Source: an uncultured Chthonomonadaceae bacterium
Lineage (GTDB): Bacteria > Armatimonadota > Fimbriimonadia > Fimbriimonadales > Fimbriimonadaceae
DNA length: 40,682 nucleotides
Direction: 5' to 3'
Assembly (NCBI GenBank): GCA_946479035.1
Contig: CAMLDW010000023.1
Span: 1-40,682 of the forward strand
Of the stretch, positions 36,140 to 40,682 are shown one piece after another (the first letter of the stretch is position 1; each line of letters opens with the position of its first letter). The notes under the pieces are model-generated. The model worked only from the letters and a program-made list of their open reading frames with translations, was not told where the DNA came from and did not search any database. The position numbers were made by a program, and so were the translations under genes.

Positions 36140-36553
36140 ATGAAGGGCTTGCCGGCTCGGACGCAGGGGATCGCCGCAGCGGGGCTGATGGCGGTGCTTG
36201 TGCTTTCGGTGTTCGCCAACGAGACCTACAGCGGCCCGGAGAGCGCGATCTTCGAGTTCCACTTCGGCGCCATGACGGGCCAGGAGGGCGCCCTGCAGTC
36301 GTCGAGCCTCCAGGACTACCGCTCGGGCACGGCACGGAGCTTGCAGGAACAGATCAGGCGGCTCATGTCGCAGCGGCCGGAGGTAAGGATCACGGGCGTG
36401 CAGCACAGCGGAAGGCGGGCCACGGTGGACGTGCTGTACGTCAAGGAAGGGGCCTGGATATTCGGCATGAGGTACTACCTTCAAAAGCCGGTCGGTCGGT
36501 GGCTGGTGGACACGGACACGACTTGGACCGTGGCAACTGCGGCACGGACCTAG
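36140..36553 (+). CDS. Small membrane-anchored protein, NTF2-like fold suspected
   Basis: The 137-residue product has one N-terminal hydrophobic segment (GIAAAGLMAVLVLSVFA) as anchor or signal. A compact domain follows with ESAIFEFHFGAMTGQEGALQ and VDVLYVKEGAWIFGMRYYLQ, and it ends in GRWLVDTDTTWTVAT. The pattern of an N-terminal helix region then curved strands ending in W-x-V/L-D suits NTF2/DUF4878-like domains. I do not recognise a family with certainty. The next gene has the same layout. Confidence 0.65.
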   Translation: MKGLPARTQGIAAAGLMAVLVLSVFANETYSGPESAIFEFHFGAMTGQEGALQSSSLQDYRSGTARSLQEQIRRLMSQRPEVRITGVQHSGRRATVDVLYVKEGAWIFGMRYYLQKPVGRWLVDTDTTWTVATAART

Positions 36554-36564
36554 GGCGGCTTAGG

Positions 36565-36570
36565 TTTAAT
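36565..36570 (+). promoter_or_regulatory. -10-like hexamer before the gene at 36581
   Basis: TTTAAT lies 10 nt before ATG 36581. In-frame GTG codons at 36572 and 36575 would be too close to it, which favours the ATG. Confidence 0.35.
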
Positions 36571-36580
36571 CGTGGTGAAG

Positions 36581-37024
36581 ATGCGAAGTTCGGGCAAAGT
36601 CAGTATAACGGCGATCATCGTCTGCGTGATCCTGCTGGGCATGGCGGTATTTGCGCTTTCTACCGGAGAGTCGCCGACCAGCGCCGCGTCCCGCTTCATG
36701 GGCGCTCTGGCCACGCGCGATGTGGACACTCTTGCAGAGATGAGCTACGCGCCCGGCTACACCAAGGAGGAGATGACAAAGAAATGGAAGTACACCGAAG
36801 ACGTCGTAGCGCCCTATTTCCCCTTCACATACGAGATCAAAGGCGAGTCTGAACCGGCAAAGGACGCTGCGATCGTTTGGATGGCATATACGAATGACGC
36901 AGGGAAATCGGGATCCTATGAGAAGCGCCTGGAGCTTCAGCTCCACAAGACTCCGGACGGCTGGAAGGTGGACGTGTTCTCCATGCCGCGCGACCTCTAC
37001 CCGGGCCTGCCGCGCGCCGACTAG
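36581..37024 (+). CDS. Small membrane-anchored protein, NTF2-like, likely paralogue of its neighbour
   Basis: From ATG 36581 the protein has 147 residues: a hydrophobic N-terminal segment (ITAIIVCVILLGMAVFAL), then ESPTSAASRFMGALATRDVD, a helix typical of NTF2-like/DUF4878 domains. Strands follow, ending HKTPDGWKVDVFSMPRDL. It and the gene at 36140 share the same plan and probably arose by duplication. Function is unknown; such domains often act as extracytoplasmic binding modules. Its stop overlaps that of the PhyH gene in CTAG (37021-37024). Confidence 0.65.
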   Translation: MRSSGKVSITAIIVCVILLGMAVFALSTGESPTSAASRFMGALATRDVDTLAEMSYAPGYTKEEMTKKWKYTEDVVAPYFPFTYEIKGESEPAKDAAIVWMAYTNDAGKSGSYEKRLELQLHKTPDGWKVDVFSMPRDLYPGLPRAD

Positions 37025-37959
37025 CCGTACCCGGCCTCTTTGTCCTTCCGTACGCCGTCCACGCACCCCCCTTCGCCGTCGGGCCGCACGTGCGGCTTCA
37101 TGAGGTCGGCCGTTCCCTTGTACGCGTAGGGGTCTTTGCCCGCGATCAGCACGATGTCGCGGTGGTCGTGCGTCGCGATCCCTGTGGGCTCTGAGGGCCA
37201 CAGCCAAGGGAGAAGCGATTCGGCGGACATGTAGTGGTTCACCAGAGCGCGACGGAAACCGCCGGGGGCCTTGTTCGGCAGAGACCGGTGCAGCGTGTAT
37301 CCGTTGAACACCACGAGCGTTCCGGCCCGCACCTCGACCGGCACGGCGTCGCTGTCCTTGTAGGGGAAGTCGAACGACTCCCACGCGCAGTCGAACCGTG
37401 TGTCGCCGTGGAAGTGCATCGGCCACAGCACTCCGGGCCTGTGCGAACCCGGGATCACCCACAGGCACCCGTTCTCCACCGTCGCGTCGTCGAGCGCGAG
37501 CCACACGCCGGTGAGCGAGCGGTCGCGCGTCGGGATGTAGTCCTCGTCCTGGTGCCACGCCTGGCCGGGCTTGCCGCTGGCCTTGACGAACAGCATCGAC
37601 TGCATGCACTTGACGTTCGGGCCGATGAGCTTGGTCAGCGCGTCGACGATCGAAGGGTGCGCGATCTGCGCGGTCATTTTTGGGGAGATTTTATGGGGGA
37701 AGTGGATGCACAGGTACTTGCGGACGACGTCTTGGTCGGTTTCTCCCTCAGAGACGGGTTCGATGCCGGCGAACTCGCCCCTCTCGCCCCGGCAGATCGC
37801 GAGCGTCTCGTCGTTGAGCGCTTGGACCTCGTCGGCTGTAAACGCGCCTTCGATGACGAGGAAGCCGTTGTCGCGGTAGAAGGCGACGGTGCCCTCACCC
37901 AGCGGGGTGCTCGTGTACCCCGCTGGGCTGCCTATCTCGGGCCAAGTCTTGAACGCCAC
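37021..37959 (-). CDS. Phytanoyl-CoA dioxygenase (PhyH) family Fe(II)/2-oxoglutarate oxygenase
   Basis: The 312-residue protein has FYRDNGFLVIEGAFTADEV at the N-terminus. The iron site is WHQDEDYIP (HxD) with the distal His in GYTLHRSLPNKAPGGFRRAL and a nearby Arg for 2-oxoglutarate. GCLWVIPGSHRPGVL is also characteristic. Family members hydroxylate varied small molecules; the substrate here is unknown and no pathway genes adjoin. The start is GTG 37959, 9 nt after CATAAT. Confidence 0.9.
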   Translation of the reverse strand: MAFKTWPEIGSPAGYTSTPLGEGTVAFYRDNGFLVIEGAFTADEVQALNDETLAICRGERGEFAGIEPVSEGETDQDVVRKYLCIHFPHKISPKMTAQIAHPSIVDALTKLIGPNVKCMQSMLFVKASGKPGQAWHQDEDYIPTRDRSLTGVWLALDDATVENGCLWVIPGSHRPGVLWPMHFHGDTRFDCAWESFDFPYKDSDAVPVEVRAGTLVVFNGYTLHRSLPNKAPGGFRRALVNHYMSAESLLPWLWPSEPTGIATHDHRDIVLIAGKDPYAYKGTADLMKPHVRPDGEGGCVDGVRKDKEAGYG

Positions 37960-37968
37960 TTGGCTTCC

Positions 37969-37974
37969 ATTATG
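37969..37974 (-). promoter_or_regulatory. -10-like hexamer before the PhyH gene
   Basis: CATAAT lies 9 nt before GTG 37959 with no Shine-Dalgarno between. Confidence 0.5.
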
Positions 37975-38010
37975 GGGCCAGGTCTGTGATCGTGCATTCC
38001 GGGAGTTCCA

Positions 38011-38088
38011 TCTATGCCTCAGCCCCGTGGGGTCGAGGCTCGTGCGATCGGATGGAAACCCTCAACCCCAAGGGGTTGAGGGATAAAA
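38011..38088 (+). repeat. 78-bp two-hairpin repeat element, left copy
   Basis: Hairpin A is GCCTCAGCCCC/GGGGTCGAGGC (38016-38039, two internal mismatches). Hairpin B is CCCTCAACCCC-AA-GGGGTTGAGGG (38059-38082, 11-bp perfect stem), followed by ATAAAA. An inverted copy at 40403-40480 has equal length with 68 of 78 positions identical. Hairpin B and its flanks are unchanged; most differences fall in the loop side of hairpin A and the linker. Confidence 0.8.
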
Positions 38089-38104
38089 GGGGTTGAGGGA
38101 TAAA
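38071..38104 (+). repeat. Tandem duplication of a 17-nt unit
   Basis: AGGGGTTGAGGGATAAA occurs twice in direct succession (38071-38087 and 38088-38104). It is the right half of hairpin B plus its tail, duplicated only in the left copy of the element. Confidence 0.75.
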
Positions 38105-38135
38105 AAAAGGTCGAAAAAGCTTGAGCGATACGGCG

Positions 38136-38141
38136 ATTATG
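38136..38141 (-). promoter_or_regulatory. Orphan -10-like hexamer pointing at the repeat element
   Basis: CATAAT on the minus strand has no start codon at the usual distance and reads into the repeat. It could be the remnant of a promoter whose gene was lost when the element arrived. Confidence 0.3.
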
Positions 38142-38388
38142 GCGTTGCGGCCAGCGCTGGCCAGCCGCGCGGCGGTGACAAAAAAACAGGCGCGACTTGC
38201 GGCGCGCCCGGAGAACTCATGCCGCTCGTGATCCGTGCGACGAGCCGATGATCGGCGGACCTTGTCAACTGGGGGTTAACGGACTGGGACCGGCGGGCCA
38301 GCAGGACACGCCCGTAAAACCCCTAGCGACCCCGCGCATCACTGAGCCCGCGCGGGACTCGTGGCTCGTCTCCACAGGCTCAAAAAGG

Positions 38389-38394
38389 TACATT
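38389..38394 (+). promoter_or_regulatory. Possible -10 of typA
   Basis: TACATT (TANNNT) lies 12 nt before ATG 38407. No Shine-Dalgarno is seen between. Confidence 0.35.
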
Positions 38395-38406
38395 CTGAGT
38401 GCCCCC

Positions 38407-40230
38407 ATGTCGCAAGAAGTGCGCAACATCGGCATCATCGCGCACGTCGACCACGGCAAGACAACGCTGGTCGACGCGATCTTTCGTCAGTCGGGGATGT
38501 TCCGGGCGAACGAGTCCGTCCGCGAGCGGATGATGGACTCGAACGACCTCGAAAGGGAGCGGGGCATCACGATCCTGAGCAAGGTCGCGAGCTGCCACTA
38601 CAAGGACGTCAAGATCAACATCGTCGACACTCCCGGCCACGCCGACTTCGGCGGTGAGGTCGAGCGGGTGCTCTCGATGGTCGATGGCGTGCTGCTGGTC
38701 GTCGACGCGTGTGAAGGGCCGATGCCGCAGACCCGCTTCGTGCTGAAGAAGGCGCTGGACTACGGGCACAAAGTCGTGGTGTGCGTCAACAAGATCGACC
38801 GCGAGGGCGCGCGGCCGCTCGAGGCGTACGACAAGACCATCGACCTCTTCATCGACTTGGGCGCAGAGGTGGAGGACCTCGAGTTTCCGGTCTTGTACGT
38901 GAGCGCGACCGGCGGATACGCGCGCCTTCAGCCCGATGGCGAAGAGCAGGACCTGCACGTGCTGTTCGAGACGATGGTGAACTCGATCCCTGCACCGAAG
39001 GTCAACCCCGACGGCCCGGTGCAGCTCCAGATCAACAACCTCGACTACAGCGATTATCTCGGGCGCATGTTCGGCGGGAAGCTCCTGCGCGGGCGGCTGC
39101 GGATCGGCGACCGGCTGGTGCTGCACCGGCAGGGGACGGACTCGCCGTTCACGGTCACGAAGGTGTGGGTCTACGAGGGGCTGAAGCAGGTCGAGGTCGA
39201 GGTCGCGGAGGCGGGCGACATCGTGATGATGAGCGGCGTCGACGACGTGCTCGTGTTCGACACCGTGTGTGACGCGTCGTTCATCGAGCCGCTGGCGCAC
39301 ATCGAGGTCGAGCCCTCGACGCTCACGATGAACTTCTACGCGAACAACTCGCCCCTCTCGGGCAAGGACGGCGGGAAGTTCCTCACCATCCACAAGATCC
39401 GCGAAAGGCTGGAAAGGGAGGAGAAGATCAGCGTCAGCCTCAAGATCGACCCCACGGCCGGGGCCGACACGGTCAAGGTGGCGGCGCGCGGCGAGATGCA
39501 GCTCAGCGTGCTGATCGAGACGATGCGGCGCGAGGGCTTTGAAATGGCGATCGCGCGGCCGCAGGTGATCTACAAGGAGAACGCGCTCGGCAAGCGGCTC
39601 GAACCGATCGAGCAGCTCACGCTCGAGACGCCCGATGAAGCTTTGGGAAGCATCATGGAGGAGCTGAGCCGCAGGAAGGGAGAGATCGAGGATATGGGCT
39701 CGCTCGGGAACGGGCGGACAAAGATCGTCGCGTCGATCCCCACGCGCGGCGTGATCGGCTTCCGCAACGCGTACCTGACCTTGACCCGGGGCGCGGGGCT
39801 GATGGGCTCGATCTTCGAGGGGTACGAGGTCTACAGGGGCGAGATCGTCTCTCGCTCGAACGGCTCGCTGATCGCCAAGGACCCCGGGCGGGTCACGCGC
39901 TACGCGTACGAGGACATCCAGGAGCGGGGCGTGCTGTTCTACCCGGTCGGGGTCGAGGTGTACGGCGGGATGATCGTGGGGCAGAACGCGCGCGACGAGG
40001 ACATGGTCGTCAACGCCACCAAGCAGAAGGCGGCGACGAACATGCGCTCGGCGAACGCCGACTCGACCACGGTGCTGGACACGCACCGCGAGTTCTCGCT
40101 GGAGCAGGCTTTGTCTTGGTTGCGGGAGGACGAGCTGCTCGAGGCCACGCCAAAGTCGCTCAGGTTTCGCAAGAAGGTGCTCGACCACTCCGAACGGCGC
40201 GTCGTCGAGCGTCGCGGAGTGGGCGTCTAA
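38407..40230 (+). CDS. typA: Translational GTPase TypA/BipA
   Basis: TypA/BipA is a ribosome-binding GTPase needed for stress and low-temperature growth and for 50S assembly. The 607-residue protein starts [20 protein letters not shown] with the G1 motif. Further G-motifs are [42 protein letters not shown] and [10 protein letters not shown]. The C-terminal part has [20 protein letters not shown] and [12 protein letters not shown], distinctive for TypA over EF-G and LepA. ATG 38407 fits; a longer frame to 38197 has no family similarity. The gene is flanked by inverted copies of the 78-bp element. Confidence 0.97.
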   Translation: MSQEVRNIGIIAHVDHGKTTLVDAIFRQSGMFRANESVRERMMDSNDLERERGITILSKVASCHYKDVKINIVDTPGHADFGGEVERVLSMVDGVLLVVDACEGPMPQTRFVLKKALDYGHKVVVCVNKIDREGARPLEAYDKTIDLFIDLGAEVEDLEFPVLYVSATGGYARLQPDGEEQDLHVLFETMVNSIPAPKVNPDGPVQLQINNLDYSDYLGRMFGGKLLRGRLRIGDRLVLHRQGTDSPFTVTKVWVYEGLKQVEVEVAEAGDIVMMSGVDDVLVFDTVCDASFIEPLAHIEVEPSTLTMNFYANNSPLSGKDGGKFLTIHKIRERLEREEKISVSLKIDPTAGADTVKVAARGEMQLSVLIETMRREGFEMAIARPQVIYKENALGKRLEPIEQLTLETPDEALGSIMEELSRRKGEIEDMGSLGNGRTKIVASIPTRGVIGFRNAYLTLTRGAGLMGSIFEGYEVYRGEIVSRSNGSLIAKDPGRVTRYAYEDIQERGVLFYPVGVEVYGGMIVGQNARDEDMVVNATKQKAATNMRSANADSTTVLDTHREFSLEQALSWLREDELLEATPKSLRFRKKVLDHSERRVVERRGVGV

Positions 40231-40270
40231 GGATTCCTAGGGTATCAAGAGCCTCGGAAGAGAAGGCACC

Positions 40271-40429
40271 ATGGCGCACCCCGTGTATCGCATGTATGTT
40301 GACGAATCGGGCGACCACACCTTTGAGAGCCTGGACGATGACGGCCACCGCTATCTTGCGCTCGTGGGTGATGTGTTTAGACTCCGGGATACTTATCCTG
40401 GTTTTTATCCCTCAACCCCTTGGGGTTGA
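40271..40429 (+). pseudogene. Truncated DUF3800 gene, ended by the repeat element
   Basis: The frame encodes 52 residues. The first 36 (MYVDESGDHTF, HRYLALVGDVF) match the N-terminus of DUF3800 proteins, an RNase H-like family with the acidic YVDESG motif, normally 200 or more residues and common in mobile or defence islands. Similarity stops near residue 36 and the frame then runs into hairpin B of the repeat (40409-40432), where TGA ends it. The remainder of the gene is absent before trpG. A decayed or interrupted gene is likely; a functional short peptide is unlikely. Confidence 0.7.
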
Positions 40430-40480
40430 GGGTTTTTGTCCGGTCGCACAAGCCTCAGCCGCAAGTGGCTGAGGCATAGA
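40403..40480 (-). repeat. 78-bp two-hairpin repeat element, right copy (inverted)
   Basis: This is the reverse complement of the element at 38011-38088. Hairpin B (40409-40432) has the same 11-bp stem; hairpin A (40452-40475) is GCCTCAGCC/GGCTGAGGC with a 9-bp perfect stem. The stem is kept although several bases differ from the left copy. T-runs flank hairpin B on the top strand (GTTTTTAT before, TTTTTG after), so it could also terminate transcription in that direction. Confidence 0.8.
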
Positions 40481-40515
40481 ACGGGTTTGTCCGATGGTCG
40501 TGTCGCCGCCGGGAC

Positions 40516-40521
40516 CATAAT
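40516..40521 (+). promoter_or_regulatory. -10-like hexamer before trpG/pabA
   Basis: CATAAT lies 9 nt before ATG 40531 with no Shine-Dalgarno. Confidence 0.5.
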
Positions 40522-40530
40522 GGCCAGTCC

Positions 40531-40682
40531 ATGATCCTCGTCGTCGACAACTACGACTCCTTCACCTACAACCTCGTCCAGTACCTGGGCGAGTGCGGGG
40601 CGGAGGTCGAGGTCTACCGCAACGACAAGATCGACCTCGACGCGATCGTGGCGAAGCGGCCGAGCGGCATCGTGCTCTCGCC
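40531..40682 (+). CDS. Anthranilate/para-aminobenzoate synthase glutamine amidotransferase, 5' part
   Basis: The visible 50 residues begin [20 protein letters not shown] and continue with [16 protein letters not shown]. This is the N-terminus of the class I glutamine amidotransferase subunit (TrpG or PabA), which supplies ammonia to TrpE or PabB. The catalytic Cys lies beyond the window. TrpG and PabA cannot be told apart here. Confidence 0.92.
   Translation, partial: MILVVDNYDSFTYNLVQYLGECGAEVEVYRNDKIDLDAIVAKRPSGIVLS

Larger units (their letters stand above)
37960..38406. other. Gene-free stretch between the PhyH gene and typA
   Basis: This 447-bp region holds the PhyH promoter, the left copy of the two-hairpin repeat, a 17-nt tandem duplication and an orphan CATAAT at 38136-38141 (minus strand). 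It also has a 14-bp perfect palindrome GGCCAGCGCTGGCC (38149-38162) and the typA upstream region. I see no ORF I would support; open frames at 38197 onward lack homology-like content. Confidence 0.6.

Noticed and set aside
38197..38406. Extended N-terminus of TypA from the longer open frame
   Set aside because: The extension (Arg/Pro-rich) has no TypA similarity. The canonical N-terminus starts at ATG 38407.
38380..40188. 602-codon minus-strand ORF opposite typA
   Set aside because: It is an antisense shadow: composition is skewed and there are no domains, while the plus strand is unmistakable TypA.

Overview
The window is high-GC bacterial chromosome, densely packed, with genes on both strands and no rRNA, tRNA, CRISPR array, prophage or transposase that I can see. 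It carries lipid A genes (fabZ-lpxA-lpxB), a heptose-kinase-like protein, flagellin, several lipoproteins, a Tat-exported DUF1501 protein and a secreted sortilin-type propeller. That points to a motile, outer-membrane-bearing bacterium. The gene mix, the many start codons sitting directly behind a -10-like hexamer, and the Lys/Ala/Pro-rich basic tails suggest Armatimonadota (Fimbriimonadia-like). This is inference: no marker gene here settles the phylum.

Layout. Positions 1-6194 hold a partial HI0933/BaiN-type flavoprotein, a sortilin/VPS10-like propeller, an esterase and a GNAT acetyltransferase. Positions 6195-9456 hold dedA and the fabZ-lpxA-lpxB operon. Positions 9482-16621 hold a sigma-70 factor, a SpoIIM-like membrane protein, a glycosyltransferase, a lipoprotein, a zinc-ribbon coiled-coil protein, a small Cys-rich ORF, an exported protein of unknown function, a Gfo/Idh/MocA oxidoreductase and tsaE. 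Positions 16802-21017 hold flagellin, a sugar ABC permease with a large insertion, and pyrD. Positions 21196-25708 hold gyrB, an M29 aminopeptidase, a GNAT and rnhC. Positions 25741-30141 hold pyrR-pyrB-pyrC, a lipoprotein and argB. Positions 30204-34861 hold lgt, a RfaE1-like kinase, a small histone-like protein, a membrane class III cyclase and lipB. Positions 34820-40682 hold a DUF1501 protein, two small anchored proteins, a PhyH-type dioxygenase, typA, a truncated DUF3800 gene and the start of trpG/pabA.

The strongest unusual signal is lpxB. Its reading frame contains a complete acyl-carrier-protein-like domain, with the DSL phosphopantetheine motif (Ser63), inserted after the first helix of the glycosyltransferase. 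It lies in an operon with fabZ and lpxA, two enzymes whose substrates are ACP thioesters. I suspect a physical acyl-ACP relay in lipid A synthesis.

Three further signals stand out. (1) GC-rich palindromic elements lie inside two unrelated protein genes in the same orientation and reading frame, extending the proteins without breaking them. (2) A 78-bp two-hairpin element is present as inverted copies on both sides of typA, one copy ending a truncated DUF3800 gene. (3) About fifteen genes have a CATAAT/TATCCT-type hexamer 6-10 nt before the start codon and no Shine-Dalgarno sequence, so leaderless transcription appears common.
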